Counted from the stretch's first letter, positions 1 to 13,146 are shown. The stretch is DNA of 64,000 bases from Hepsetus odoe (GCA_017165825.1 CM029369.1:20106555-20170554), one strand, 5' to 3'. Numbers and translations are program-made. The notes: generated from the letters alone by a model not told the origin.

Positions 1-193
1 TGGTCAATTAAAGTTAAATGAAATGAATGAAAAGAAAGAGGTTGCTGTTATTGAAATGCTATTGCTATTGAAATTTTATGAATGAGCATTTTCAAAAAAT
101 GTTTGCAGAAGGAGAATTCATTGGTGGAAAGTTACAGTTTTTATTTATTTGTTTGTTTGTTTGTTTGTTTGTTTGTTGCTTCACCCTAAATAG

Positions 194-571
194 GAACACC
201 ATAAGCGATCCATTCCCAGAGATACATGGAACTTGCTTTTGGATTTTGGCAACATGATTGCTGATGATATGTCAAATTATGACGAGGAAGGTGAGCATGG
301 TATTATGTGTATTCCTGTTATAATTAACATGGCCACTGTAGCCCTGTGCTTATGTTGTCCATATTGAGGAAATTAGAATGGAGCACTTTCTGGGTTGGTA
401 GAGCAAAAATTTGGAATACATTTCACACAAGTTGAAAATAATCCTCTTCAAAATGTGGAATTGTAATCATGTGACTGCTGTTTTATTTTAGGAGCATGGC
501 CAGTCCTCATAGATGACTTTGTGGAATTTGCTCGGCCAATTGTGACTGGATCAAAGCGCAAAACCGTATAG
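194..571 (+). CDS. dcun1d2: DCN1-like protein 2, last two coding exons (partial gene)
   Basis: DCN1-like proteins are scaffold-type E3 factors that bind cullins and UBE2M/UBE2F and promote cullin neddylation. Two exons are seen, 194-290 and 492-571, joined by a GT-AG intron in phase 1. They encode the C-terminal end of the PONY domain, from EHHKRSIPRDTWN to the stop at 569-571. The three cullin-binding 'DAD patch' residues known from the family are all present: Asp in DTWN, Ala in GAWP and the first Asp of LIDDF. The tail ARPIVTGSKR is closer to my memory of DCUN1D2 (VVTGGKR) than DCUN1D1 (IAGTK), and DCUN1D2 is a 13q34 gene like cdc16 and upf3a downstream; this paralogue choice is inference. 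The 5' exons lie before the window, and 1-193 is intron with a (TTTG)n run at about 145-177. The 3'UTR continues to AATAAA signals at 1191 and 1217. Confidence 0.9.
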
Positions 572-1225
572 GACTGGCTCTGCTGTTTGACATCTTTGGA
601 TTTTGTTGCCTCACTGAATTCAGCTCTTTTTAAAGACTTGTATAAAACACACACACATGCGCGCACACACACACACACATATACAAAAGAAAAGGAAAAA
701 ATGGAGAAACACTTGAAACCAGCAGGCTTGAAGAAGAGAGAAGGGGATAGAAAAGACTCAAAGCTGTACAAAGGAGAAGCGTGGATGAATGTGGGGAACT
801 CAAGGTTGCTTTTAGAACTCTCATGTGCACGATGTCAGTTGCTGCTGCCGGCAAACTTTATCTGTCCAGAGACCCTGAGGGAGTATGGGGGATCTCCGGA
901 AATCCAGTACTTCATCCTCATGACAATGTGTGTCGCACTCGCACACCTATTCCTTTCACACTCTGAATCATTGAACACAAGGAGGGTACTTGAAATAATG
1001 TGTTTCACAAGACATTTTTCCTGGATACGTACCTCCTGTAGGACTTAACAAGGTGTATTGATCAGGTGCACTTTCAAAACCAGAGCCCCCTGGACAGAGC
1101 AGCATGCAGCTCACACCACCAGCACAAAACTTGTTGCCATTGTAAAATGCTGTATCTACTGTAGCAGTATGTACAGAAATAAATATTATAAATAAACAGT
1201 ATTTTATAACAATGGAAATAAAAGC
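572..1225 (+). other. 3'UTR of dcun1d2 with (AC)n microsatellite
   Basis: This sequence follows the dcun1d2 stop. It contains an AC-repeat at about 645-679. Two canonical poly(A) signals, AATAAA at 1191-1196 and 1217-1222, mark the probable transcript end. ORFs that cross the AC repeat on either strand are low-complexity artefacts. Confidence 0.6.
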
Positions 1226-3637
1226 ATTTATATATGTGTGGACAGGTGATTTCTGTAAAGGACAGATTATTAACTCTTCTTCAATGCCTCAGTACCAGGT
1301 ATGATTTCATTTTAGGTCATCTATAACACTAACATCTGCTCTCTTGCAGAATCTGGTTCAACTCCATTCAGTGTTTCTCATTTTTTGTTTTCAGAATAAT
1401 GTAAAAATAAATTATTGCCCAAGTACACGTGGATGTTCTTTAGTCTTTTCGCCATTTTTACTACATTGTGTAATTCAGCTTAAGGTATCACAGAGGTTCG
1501 TATAATTAGGCCACCATATGAATACAAGAATAGCCTTCAGTAACACTAGATATAAGTATCCACATGCTTTTTAATTAGTGAATTCAGTGGAAGTGAATAG
1601 TCTTGCTATCAACTTCAAATATGAACTGGCCACACAGCTTATTTATCTTAATAGAAAAGAAGAAGTCCAGTGAAATCAGAAGCTCTAAAGTGTGATGAAT
1701 AATTTAGGGTATCTTTAGAATTGGACAAATAAATGCTACATTTGCAAACAAGAAGTCAATTTTCGTCTTTTCTACTGCATTATTTTGGTTTGGTACTTAA
1801 ATTCTGTTTTGTCATTTGTAGGCATTATTATATCATGGCAACAGATCAGACATTCTGAACATGCAATATTCACTCATGTATAAGTGTGTCTGGGTTTAAT
1901 GGTTGCTGGGGAGCAAACTTATGACATATGCCCTCCATACAGTATCTCAAATGAATAATTGAAGTCAGCATATTTCAAACTATTTTAAACAACAACAACA
2001 ACAACTGTTTGTGTTTTTCCCCTCTGTTTATAATAGAGACTGTAAGTCGCCTTATAGTTCTATTTTCAGTATCTAGCTGGTGAAAATGGTCATCCATAGC
2101 ATTACCTTTGGTGTTTTGACGTAACTTAGATTGGTGGGATCACTTATCTCTAGACATGCAGCCTGATCAGGGTCTGTCCAATGCCAATCTGAGATGCCAA
2201 TGCTCAGCATCTGTGGTGCAAAAACCCTGGATGTTTAGGCTTAAATCATTTCAGTTGTCTGCATTGCTCCATAAAATTATTTTGTTCAATTGTGTTTTTA
2301 TGCCATAGCCTGAAAGTCAAGCAACAGTGGTTGAAGATTGTGTACTTGCATTGGGAGAACCATTCATACCGTTTGAATTTTGCAGGGCTTCAGTGTATCT
2401 CAGTATTTACTATTGTTCCGTAGTTCAGCAAGGCAAGAAAAGGGTCTTCATAAACTTTCCTTACTGATTATATAGCCCCTCCTGCTTTCCCATTGGACTG
2501 AGGCTAATTAAGTAAGGAAGTCATCTGCTCAAAAATATTGTCATCTGAAGTTGGAAATCTCTGATATGGTCTGGTAGGTGTCAGGCATGTATGCAGTTAT
2601 TCATGCATTTATCCACAGTGGTCAGTGTTTTCTCTCCATTCACAGAGGTGCACTGCTGTGGACTGCCAAGCTATGGAAAGCATCTGTTCCCATGATGGCT
2701 TCATTACTTTAAGGCTTTACTTATTTCTTGATGTCTGTGCTTAATCCTGGACAACATTCTAGCAAATCTTCTATATTTAGCCAGTCATTTCTTATCCAGA
2801 TAAGATTGATCTCGGTCCTGTAAAGATGGCTGCGACACAGCATCTGCAGTAAGGTGGTTTTTGAGTGAATATAAGCATATATGCTCTCAGCTGGAGAAAA
2901 AGTGCCTGAACAAAATGCCATGGTAACTGTTGTTGTCTGTTGCAAAGCCCTAGCATAGCTGTCTGTTTCGAACAGTCCATGTTTCAAGTAGCTCTTTCAG
3001 GTACTGCAGAACAGTGCCAAAATTCAGCTTCAGCCTACAATCTTACCCCAACTTCCAAGGTCTGTATTCCTATTTCTTATCAGAGCAGGAGCACTAATTG
3101 CATCTATTCTAGCCAGTTAGGTCATCATAAAAAGAGGAATCTAAATTTATCCGCATTCATACTTTGGAAATTTTTGTGACTACAGACTTGATGGAGGGAC
3201 TTCATGTCTTCTGTTCCATAGTCTGCAAAAAGAACACAGCCTGTGCTTCTCTCTTCATAGTCACTAGAGGCACATTTTTCATGTAACAAACTACAGCAAA
3301 GTGTCAAATTATTTTTTACTTCAGCATTTCTTTCTGAATGCATTTTCGGTTGTATGTGCATTTAACTTGTTTCAGTTCCCCATGTTGCACTATATTTACA
3401 TTTCGGATAGATTTAGGCCTGTTCTGGCTTATAATCAGGTCATGGTTGCATGTTGTATTTATGACAGTGAACAAGATCAGAAGGGGTTGTAGATAACCTT
3501 TCAGAGACTCTTTTCTCTAAATGACCAATCACAGTACTTATTCTTTCTTTGTCTGATAACTATCAGTGTGAAGACAGCTTACAATGTGCTGACTCACACT
3601 CTCATTAGACTGTGTTGGATGCATGTACAGTCATATG

Positions 3638-3667
3638 ATGGAAAAAATAAATAAATAAATAAAATAA

Positions 3668-3719
<52 letters not shown>
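3638..3719. repeat. (AAAT)n/(TA)n microsatellite
   Basis: An AAAT-type run passes directly into about 50 bp of pure TA dinucleotides. A second short TA run at 4119-4137 adjoins the single ambiguous base at 4118, which suggests that assembly was difficult there. Confidence 0.9.
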
Positions 3720-3869
3720 TTATATGCAGCTTTAATTCTTTTTTTTATACACATTTTCCATAGTTTCTAGCTAGTTGTTCATAAATATTATCACTTTAAA
3801 TGCATCTTAAATTTTAATCCACATATAAAATTTATATAAATAATAATTTGCATCATAACCTATTTTTAG

Positions 3870-4102
3870 CTGCAAAGCTTCAGCCATCTCAGCAGTCGCT
3901 GCCAATTTCAAGGCCATTCAACACGTCCCACCTGAGCTCAACGCCACCCAATCAAACCTGCTTAACTTCACTTGACACGCAAATATGTCCTACAAGATGG
4001 CGTCGTCCATATGCTCTCGTCTCCACACCTTCACAAGCCCTTCTTCACAGAGAAGCAGGAGGAGCTGGGGAAGAAACAGAAGGGTCAGATAACCATTAAA
4101 AT
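3870..4102 (+). pseudogene. Exon-like protein-coding relic with an apparent frameshift
   Basis: A reading frame containing ...FKAIQHVPPELNATQ... is open after an AG preceded by pyrimidines, then hits a stop near 3977. Directly after it, the adjacent frame (+1 shift) continues as ...RKYVLQDGVVH... and ...PFFTEKQEELGKKQKGQ... to a stop at 4100-4102. Both segments have balanced, protein-like composition, unlike the flanking AT-rich DNA. One indel would join them. I do not recognise the parent gene. It may equally be chance or an old retrocopy. Confidence 0.25.
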
Positions 4103-4137
4103 GAAGAAATGACAGAGNTATATATATATATATATAT

Positions 4138-4300
4138 AAATCCCAGATCAGTAGGTTGCCCTGAGGTGCCCTTGACTAAAGTACCAGCTCCATCACTGCT
4201 CCCCAGGCACTGGATCTTGGTGCCCTCTGCTACACAACCAGTAAGAGCAGAGGATGCATGCCATTGTGGTTCACTTAGTGCTGTGAAGTAACCAATAGCC
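4138..4300 (+). mobile_element. tRNA-derived SINE, 5'-truncated copy
   Basis: It matches the body of the complete SINE at 26275-26525: 'AGGTTGCCCTGAGGT', 'GTACC..CTCCATCACTGCTCCCC' and 'TTGTGGTTCACTTAGTGCTGTG' occur in the same order. The tRNA-like head is missing; the copy starts after a TA microsatellite and is diverged. Confidence 0.7.
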
Positions 4301-5491
4301 TCTCACTGCACATTAGGGATGCTTGCTCTGAATAACCTGCCATGATAATCAGTACCAACATCAGAAGTTAAATATTCCCAGACCAAAAAAGGAAAGAACA
4401 AACAAACAAATAAAAACTAAATAGCAACAGCAATAACAGAAATGTAGTTTGGAGGACACATTGCTTCTGCTCAAATGTCCAGAGATAACCATGTGATTTC
4501 TTCCTGCTCAAGAGCTTCACCACGTGGTTATTTAGAGGTATGACCATAAATCTTTCTTACATGAACCAAACGTCTTGACTTGAGCAGGTGTGATACATTT
4601 GGGTTCTTGTGGGCCACATTACTGCAGAGGTTGTTGTTTTTACTTTTGCAACTCTGCAGTGTTGTGGTTCTACAGAAATAGAATCATATTCATGGATTAG
4701 ACTTATTTATTCCTTTGCACATGTTTTATTATTCATGTTAATGAACCTATTTCAATTTAAATTTAGTTTTTTTTTTTACAGCTGATAATTTAGTTCCCCA
4801 AACTTCATAAGTAAGTGCTTGTCAACCCCAAAAAATGTCTTTTCAATGTTCACAATTTTGAAGCAAACATTGAAGGAATACAAGTAAAGGTTGTTTTTTT
4901 AAATTAATTAATTAAGAAATCAATTAGGAAAAGCCTTGTTTACTTAGAATCAAATCTTATCAAATTAAATAATCTAATTATTTCTGTAAAACATGAAAAA
5001 CTGAAATTATTTATGTCCCTGGGCTTATTTTACATTACAGCCTTAGAATATCTAAGATTTACGTTTACATACTATGTTGATGTTTACACATGTGTTTACA
5101 TGTAAACAGACTGTAAAGTTCAGTGCCAGCGGGGCCTCTTAAGATTGTTGAAGGCATGCTATCCTACAGATCAGATTGTAATCTGGGGAATTTGGATGGT
5201 AAGTCAATCCTGAAAGAGACCACTGCCGTTGGGGAATACTGTTGTCACAAAGGGATTTACTTTGAATGAGGGGTCTGAAAAAATGTTTAGAGGCTTCCTA
5301 GCAGAACATTGCTCAGAGCATCACACTGCCTGCTCTGCCTTGCTTTCTTCCCATAATGTCGCTCTGGTGGCTTCTCTTCCCCGCATAAACAACACAAATG
5401 CATCTTTTCAGGTCTTTACGCTTGTCAGGTTTTCCAACAGATCAGCTTCTAGGAACTGTTCACTTGCTGCTCCCTGAAATTTCTCACCTTT

Positions 5492-5560
5492 GGGGCAGCG
5501 ATGGCCTAGTGGTTAGGGAGTTGGCCCAGGATCAGAAGGTCATGGGTTCAAAACTTTGGA
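5492..5560 (+). mobile_element. tRNA-derived SINE, head fragment
   Basis: It contains the RNA polymerase III A box region 'TGGCCTAGTGGTTAGG' and a B box-like 'GGTTCAAA', the same head as the SINE at 26275. The body is not recognisable beyond about 5560. Confidence 0.7.
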
Positions 5561-5989
5561 GGTCAACACGGAAAGTGGATTTTCTGCATTAAACACTGTT
5601 GTGTAAGAACGCGCCTTAGTGGTGCGAATTCATGATGAAGTAATTGTATCAAACAAACTCGAAATGCAGAAGAAATGTGATGCACACCCCTGGAGTCAGG
5701 ATGCAGAAGAAGATCTGAAAACTTTGAGAAAAAATGGACTGCGGCAGCCATTGTGAAGCCTTTCTTTCTTCTCAATGCCTTCATTATCTCTTTCACTTTA
5801 TTTGTAACTGTAATTACATATGCACTTAACAAGTAATAAGACAAAAACAAAACTGTTGATGAAGGTTTTTGACCGGAACAGAAATACACCTCCTAAAACA
5901 GTGGACAGTTCAAGCAATCCACTACTGAAACCCTAAAAGTAACAGAAGTATTTAAAAACAGGAGTCTCCTTCGCCATGGCACCGTGGCT

Positions 5990-6336
5990 GTGGCACTAAC
6001 CCCGCCCACCAAAGAAGCAGCCAATGAGAGCAAAGCAGGTGATTAGCGTACAAAATCTACACGAAGGAATTGATCTTTTCCTCACGCAACAGTAAAGCGC
6101 GGGGTAATTTCGTCCTACCGGCACGGTGCTAAATAAAGTCAAAGGTTGTGTATGAAAGAGCACAGGTGAATTAATCCGAAGTTAAATCCTCCCAGTGAGC
6201 GGGTCGGAACGTGTCTGTGGAGTCGATGTTTCTGGGGGTGCTGCTCACAGTTGATGCTAACGGCGGGTTCGCGTCTCACCACACTCACTGCATTAGCATG
6301 AGCCGAGCTTCTGTCTGAAAACCCTCCAAAAACAGC
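5990..6336 (+). promoter_or_regulatory. Putative cdc16 promoter and 5'UTR
   Basis: The composition shifts to GC-richer DNA just before the cdc16 start codon. A CCAAT box lies at about 6020 ('GCAGCCAATGAGAG'), with scattered CpGs up to 6320. No TATA box is placed appropriately, which fits a housekeeping cell-cycle gene. The transcription start is not visible. Confidence 0.45.
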
Positions 6337-9300
6337 ATGAATCTCGACAGACTTAGGAAGCGTGTGCGACACTACATAGACCAGGTAAAAAGTGCTGAAA
6401 GACCACAAAGTTAGGACGACCACACTGGTATTATACGAGAAACTAGCCGCTAGCTTAGCCTAGCCTAGCTCACTACTTTGGACTTTTCTAGTTAACGGTC
6501 AGAGACAAACTCATCACACAGTATCTGCGAGCTATGAGCTGCTTCAACCGGTCATTTTTGAGAGTTTTTTCTCGCATTCTTTTTAAAATAAAACAAGCAC
6601 AGCTTCAAATTTTGGCTCATCCATTTGCTGGGTTGCCAGCTAATTTCCTATTTGCAGCTTCTAAACAAAAAGTTTCTCTGGTGTGTGAAGTGATGAGTTC
6701 TAATGAAGACAGATTAAATCAGATCCATTATTAACCGTTTTTTCTAAAAGCTTGTTCTCCACTTATGGTGGGAACTGTGTTGTTCAAATTTCTTGAAAGT
6801 CTCTAGAGTCTCACAGTTTTATGTTATTTTGCAGCAACAGTATCAGAGTGCTCTCTTCTGGGCTGATAAAGTAGCATCTTTATCCCATGGTTAGTATCGT
6901 CTCACGGTATCACATGTACTACGTTTCAAAAGTATGAAAAGGGATTTTATATTTGTTAGTGAAAAAGACTTCATTTGAACTTAATGCTGATTTAGTGACC
7001 TACCTTTTTTACTTTTGACAGAGGATCCTCAAGACATTTATTGGTTAGCACAGTGCCTTTATCTTACTTCGCAGTACCACAGAGCCTCTCATGCTCTGAG
7101 GTCTCGTAAACTTGACAAGGTATGGGCTGTTTATCTGTATTTAAGTGAACTAACTGAATGTTGGAAGGGCCAAGGCGTAACAGACATGCTTTATAAAGTT
7201 AACCGTGGGTGGTGGTGGTCTAGTGGTAGGATACTTGCCTATGGATCAATGGTTCAAGAGGTCCCAGGTTCAAATCCCACCTCTAACACTACCACCACTG
7301 GGTCCCTGAGCAAGACCCTTAACCCTGAATTGCTCCAGGGAGACTTTCCCTGTAATTAGGACATGGAATTCGCTCTGGATAAGAGCATCTGCTAAATGCC
7401 ATAAATGTAAATGTTAAAGGTTTTTTTATTTTTATTTGGAGGGACAGCAGCAGGTGCCACTCTTTCTGAAATCTATTATGTTTTCATTCCTAAGCTATAT
7501 GGGGCCTGTCAGTATCTTGCTGCAAGGTGCCATGTAAGTATTTTACTATACAGAGACTTTTATACTAAATGTTGGTTTTATTATTTATTTAAATATTTAC
7601 ATCATTATCAGATAGTTCAGTTTCATTTCATTCTTCAAATCCAAATGCTGAGTAATGAATTTTCCCTTTCAGTATGCTGCCAAAGAGTACCAGCAGGCCC
7701 TAGACATTTTGGACATGGAAGAACCAGCAAGTAAAAAGCTGTTGGATAAAGGTCTAAAGGAAGACAGTCTCACCAGAGAAACCACCAAAGAATGGGAAAT
7801 GTCCCCAGCTTCAGTGAGCATTTTTTAAAAATTTCTAAAAAAATTTTTTTATAGCCCTTAAAGTATGTAGTTTAACCTATTACATGTCAGAAAATTACCT
7901 CTTAGGCACTCTTTTATGTGCTACATCATTAAAAAAAAATACTGAGTTTACTCTATATTTATATATAAAAAAAACTGCAGGAATAAAATGTTACTGTCAG
8001 CAGGGGTTCACCTTGCATAGCTTTTATCTTGAGAACCTTTAGCAGCTTTCAGAAATCCTAAAAGCCTGACAGTTACGTCCAGAAAAAAATCACTGTAATT
8101 AATCACATCATTGCAATGTCCACCAGCTTTCACCACACTTTCAGATTAATTTTTTTTGTTCATATCATTAAAACACAGCTTCATATTATTAGAACTAAAC
8201 CATTAGCTTCTCAGATTTTATTTATTACGTTTTTGCCCCTATCTTTGTGGGAACGCACACAAATATGCTGGATATTTGAAAGATGGCACAAGTTACGTGT
8301 TTCTCATTCCCTGTGGTCCTGGCCTTCAGATCAGTAGTTCTATCTGCCTCCTGCGGGGAAAAATCTATGATGCCATGGACAACAGACCTCTAGCCACGTC
8401 CAGCTACAAAGAGGCCTTGAAACTGGATGTTTACTGCTTTGAAGCCTTTGACCTTTTAACGTCACATCACATGCTGACTGCTCAAGAGGGTGAGAAAAAC
8501 ATTTTGTATTCAAGCTGACTGTGCTATGTATGTTTAGTTATGTATTATCATAACACATTGTAGTCATTGAACTGTCTTCACCTTGGTCTTTTTGCTATCA
8601 TTGCAGAGAGAGATTTTTTAGATTCCCTTCCCTTAAACCAGCAATGTACAGAAGAAGAGGAGGAGCTGCTACACTTTCTTTATGAAAATAAGTTAAAGAA
8701 GGTGAGAATGTTTTTTTAATTCCTTATACATATAAACAGAAATGCAAGAGTAACATTTAAAAATTGTGCTTTTATATTAAAATTGCCCCTAAAGTCCTGT
8801 TCTTATTGCTGATAGTATAACAAGCCTAGTGAGATGGTCGTACCTGATATGGTCAATGGTCTTCAGGACAACTTGGATGTAGTTGTCTCACTTGCAGAAC
8901 GACATTACTACAACTGTGACTTTAAGATGTGCTATGCTCTCACATCTATGTAAGTATACATCTTGTGTAAATTGTTTCATGACATTTCCTGGACATACAA
9001 TAGATGTTTTAACTTTTTCATAAAGACCCAAAGTAATTTTGAGCATATTTTACATTTGTCTTAAGTCAGAGTTTTTCATTTTTTTTATGGCCAATTAAAA
9101 GTAAAGTACTACTTTAGAATGATATTGTATTGTGTACAGAACGCAACTATTGAAAGAATATATTGAAGGATTAAAATTTTCTGACATTCCTCAGTCCTCT
9201 TGAAGTGCAAATTTTGTGGGTGTGCTTTTTTGTGTCACCATATCCCTTTTTAATACCTTTTTCTGAGAGAGGCTGTATTAAGTGCTTCAACATTTTATTA

Positions 9301-9448
9301 ATTAATTAATTAATCTATTTATTTATTTATATATATTCAGGGTAATGGTGAAAGACCCATTCCATGCTAATTGTTTACCAGTGCACATAGGAACCTTAGT
9401 GGAGCTGAGCAAAGCAAATGGTAGGAAATTTATTTATTACTCAACTTC

Positions 9449-9499
<51 letters not shown>

Positions 9500-12400
9500 T
9501 AATTTCTTGTTTTTGTATGCCTACAGAATTGTTTTACCTCTCTCATAAATTGGTGGATTTATACCCAAATAACCCAGTAAGTGCAACCTTTTCAGTGAAG
9601 TTGTTTGTTCATGCATTTCATTTTGGTTTCTTTTTCATAGTTTTTTTTTTTTTTTTCCCCAAAAATGTCATTGCTTAGGTGTCGTGGTTTGCTGTTGGAT
9701 GTTACTACCTTATGGTAGGCCATAAAAATGAACATGCACGGCGGTATCTAAGGTAAGAACACAAAGTTTGCCCATCAGTGACACACAACTAGTGAGTTCG
9801 TTGTTCCTAACACAAGAAGGCTTATGTCTGATGAGGTTGTTTGGGTTGTAGCAAAGCCACCACTCTGGAGCGGACATATGGGCCAGCGTGGATTGCATAT
9901 GGCCACTCATTTGCTGTTGAGAGTGAACATGATCAGGCCATGGCAGCCTACTTCACAGCGGCCCAGCTAATGAAAGGGTATTCAAGCCAACAGTTCTTAA
10001 TCAGCATCACCATCCATTTACTAAAGATGATGTACATAAAAAAAAAAAAAAAAAAGAAACATTTTAGCTGTTCTTTTTGTCATTCTTTAATCATTGCCTC
10101 ACAAGGTGCCATTTACCCATGCTGTATATCGGGCTGGAGTACGGACTCACCAACAACCCAAAGTTGGCAGAGCGTTTTTTCAGTCAAGCTTTGAGCATTG
10201 CCCCAGAGGACCCTTTCGTTATCCATGAGGTAGCTGTGGTTGCCTTCCAGAACGGAGAGTGAGTAAGCCTTACAGGCACTCGTATTAAAACTTGATTAGG
10301 AGATTCATAAATTAGCATATTAATCATTGAAGTTTTATGGTTTTTGACTTGTACTTGGCTGTTTACCCAATACTTTTGTTTCAGCTGGAAGACCGCAGAA
10401 AAACTGTTTCTAGATGCAATGGAGAAGATTAAAGCCATTGGCAATGAGGTAATTGTGTGATCATCTTGATAGATTTTGTTTCAGGGCCTATATCCTACAT
10501 TTTTCTTATTTTTCTTGCTTCCCTGGAGTCTTATAATGCTTATGTGGTTTCATGTACTGTGATTTAGGGTTCTTAAAACTATTTGTGAATCCCTTTAAAA
10601 TGATCCAAGTAAATCTCTACTATTCTAATAGGCTGAAAATAGTCCTCCTTACTTTATTATGAATAGGTAGGGCTTAACTGTCGATGTAAAAATGTGTTGT
10701 GTTTTTTTTCATAGCATCGTGAAAGCATTGACTTCACAACCAGCTAATTTTGCAAATTGTTACATGTGGACTGTCTAGACCAGGGAAAAATGGTTCATTT
10801 TGATATTTGTAATGTAGCACACTCATGATATGACCCCTTTACTCTAGAAATTACTTCTCCATGAGAGAGCGAGAGATTGTGTTCTTGTGAAAAATGTACC
10901 ATAAGGTTAGCATGCCTTTTTGTATTTTAACTATTATTTTCTCAATTTATTTCTTGTTAAGGTAACAGTGGACAAATGGGAGCCTTTGTTAAACAATCTC
11001 GGTCATGTGTGTCGAAAACTGAAGTAAGTTAAACTTTTTTTTTTTTTTTTTTTTTTTTTGGGATCTAAATCTGTGTTTAAATGTCTAGTGAAGCATTATT
11101 CTCTGCTGATCTCAGTTGATGCATAATTACTTCACTAATTAATGTTTTTGAGCCCTTTGTGAGGCGCTGCTCTTATTTTGCATAGTATATTATCAATAGG
11201 TCCCATCAGTTCCAAGCAGGGCACTATGATGCTTTAACTAGAAAATAGCCTGGAAAGGATGGGCTTCTTAAATGTTCGTTTTTAATGAGGAGGTTTCAGA
11301 GAGCCCTGAACACACCAAATCTCCTTTCTGCCATTTGTTCTCACTACGCCTGCTCCTATCTCTCTGCATAAATAGAGTACTTGTTCAGTATTGTCTTCCC
11401 AGTGTTTAATGAATTATGCATACCCACTTGCTGAATATCAAAGAGACTTGCGATTCATTCTTCAAGACCATGGTTCCCACTTTTTGTGAAGTGTTCACTT
11501 GGGATGAGGTATTACTTTGCTTTCTGCAAAAAGGAGGAGCATCATCATTAGGACTTTGTTTTAGTGTTACTGAGCATTAGGTTGCCTAAACAAGTCTTAA
11601 GATGAAATATTTGCACACCAATGCTGGTTCTTTCATATATTAGAACAATCTTTGTTGTGTGTTGCAGAAAATATGAGCAGGCTCTTGAGTACCATCGACA
11701 GGCCTTGGTCCTTGTCCCCCAGCATGCATCTACCTACTCAGCCATTGGCTATGTGCACAGCCTCATGGGAGACTTTGAGAGTGCCATTGACTACTTTCAC
11801 ACTGTAAGCAAACCACCTGCCTAAATGGATACGATTTCTTAGTAATATAAAGTGCAAAAATTAGTTTTTAAAGTGAACATATATTCTAACCATTTATTTA
11901 TTTAATTAATTATTATTATTATTATTATTATTTTTTTTTTTTTACAGGCACTTGGCCTGAAAAGGGATGACACATTTTCTGTTACCATGCTTGGTAACTG
12001 CATTGAGATGTATATTGGTGACTCTGATGCTTATATTGGTAAGTTAAATTCTTACACCCTATGCAGAAGCCATGGCGGAATCATTAACCATGTTAAAGGG
12101 TTCATGTACCATTAATTTCTCGGCCCTTAAATGAAAACTGACCTCAAAAACAGCTTCACACCTGTTTGCACCACAGAATTCAGGAACTGAGCGCTTACAC
12201 ATATTTCAAAGACTGAGACAGGCACACACAACCACTTCCACCCCAGAGACTGTTACCATAATTTATGTTAATTTTGTAAATATAATTCATTTACAAGTGC
12301 CTAATTTTTATTTGCTTTCAAAGGTTAGTGTCACTTTCTCAAACAATATGATGCTATTTATATTAGCACTCATTTTGTTGCCCCTGAGTATATTGATAAA

Positions 12401-12800
12401 GGTTATGCATTATTAATTTAAAAACCTTTTTTATTTTTAATAGAGTTTGGTAAAACTGGAAAACATCGTTAAGGGAAAATGTAGGATATGAGCCCTAGAT
12501 GCATTATAAAGTTTAAAGTAATGCCAGTCTGTAGTGAGGTATATAACGTCTGGGTTTTTTTTGTTCATAGGGACGGATATTACTGACAAAGTGAAGAGGG
12601 TACCCAGCTCGACAGCGTTAAAGAAGATACTCAGCACGTCAGCTGATGAAAGTGACAGCCAGACTCAGCCCACAGAGGAGAGCAGCGTTATGGCCCTAGA
12701 GACGCCATCCGCTGACGCCTTCCAGCGCTTCCTGTTAGAATGTGACATGCGGGATAATGACATGATGCTAGAGACCTCCATGTCTGACACCAGCACGTGA
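6337..12800 (+). CDS. cdc16: Cell division cycle protein 16 / APC6 subunit
   Basis: APC6 is a TPR subunit of the anaphase-promoting complex, the E3 ubiquitin ligase that drives mitotic exit; its homodimer holds CDC26. I assemble 18 exons: 6337-6384, 6835-6889, 7022-7119, 7495-7533, 7673-7813, 8330-8489, 8607-8701, 8816-8949, 9341-9420, 9527-9576, 9679-9752, 9852-9977, 10106-10258, 10385-10448, 10962-11023, 11668-11803, 11948-12038 and 12571-12800. They total 1836 nt and encode 611 aa (human 620), in frame and with GT-AG introns throughout. The product starts MNLDRLRKRV and contains DIYWLAQCLY, YGPAWIAYGHSFA and NPVSWFAVGCYY, all typical of the TPR superhelix. It ends MMLETSMSD like the human protein. 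The linker in the last exon, roughly residues 536-590, is diverged and shorter than in human. Introns carry a V-SINE-like element and a 47-base T run. Confidence 0.97.
7205..7409 (+). mobile_element. V-SINE-like tRNA-derived retroposon in cdc16 intron 3
   Basis: The head has an A box ('TGGTCTAGTGGTAGGA') and a B box ('GGTTCAAATCC'). The 3' end is the fish SINE/LINE tail 'GGATAAGAGCATCTGC', followed by TAAATGCC and a short TAAATG repeat. It belongs to a different family from the other SINEs in the window. Confidence 0.8.
9450..9496. repeat. 47-base T homopolymer in cdc16 intron 9
   Basis: An uninterrupted T run fills almost half of a 106-bp intron, 30 bases from the exon 10 acceptor. Its exact length is probably unreliable in the assembly. 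Confidence 0.95.
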
Positions 12801-13146
12801 TGGTGGCGATTATTTCCTCAGGAGAGAAACACATACTGACGTTTGTAAAAGACTGATCAAAGAAATACAGAGTGCTTTGAGGAAGACCTCACATGCAGCA
12901 CTTGCCCCTCCCTCAGAATTTATGACATTTGTGTTACAGCCCTGGTGAATTTTTATTATGAATAAATGTATTAACATAAATGCAAAAGGGTTTTAATGAA
13001 GAAAAAAAAATTAAGTTGGGCAATAAACCCTGTATCGATATTTTTGCACACTGTCTTTAGTAATCTTGTTGATGCTTGGAGAAAACTGGTCTAGTAAAGA
13101 ATACTTACAGAAGGATTGGCTTGTTTTTGCAAAAATCTAATGTATT
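12801..13146 (+). other. cdc16 3'UTR and poly(A) signals
   Basis: The sequence follows the cdc16 stop. AATAAA occurs at 12961-12966 and 13022-13027, so the transcript probably ends near 12985 or 13045. Nothing else was recognised before the SINE at 13147. Confidence 0.6.

Larger units (their letters stand above)
1226..6336. other. Intergenic region between dcun1d2 and cdc16
   Basis: No convincing gene was seen. The interval is AT-rich. It contains an AT microsatellite near 3638-3719, an exon-like relic at 3870-4102, one undetermined base (n) at 4118, and two SINE fragments (4138-4300 and 5492-5560). Around 2040-3450 both strands give unrelated short ORFs with no recognisable domain; this could be an old transposon, but I could not identify it. 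The last 350 bases become GC-richer and belong to the cdc16 promoter. Confidence 0.5.

Noticed and set aside
2721..3361. Overlapping 78-88 aa frames between dcun1d2 and cdc16
   Set aside because: Several unrelated frames on both strands over the same DNA, without splice sites or recognisable domains.
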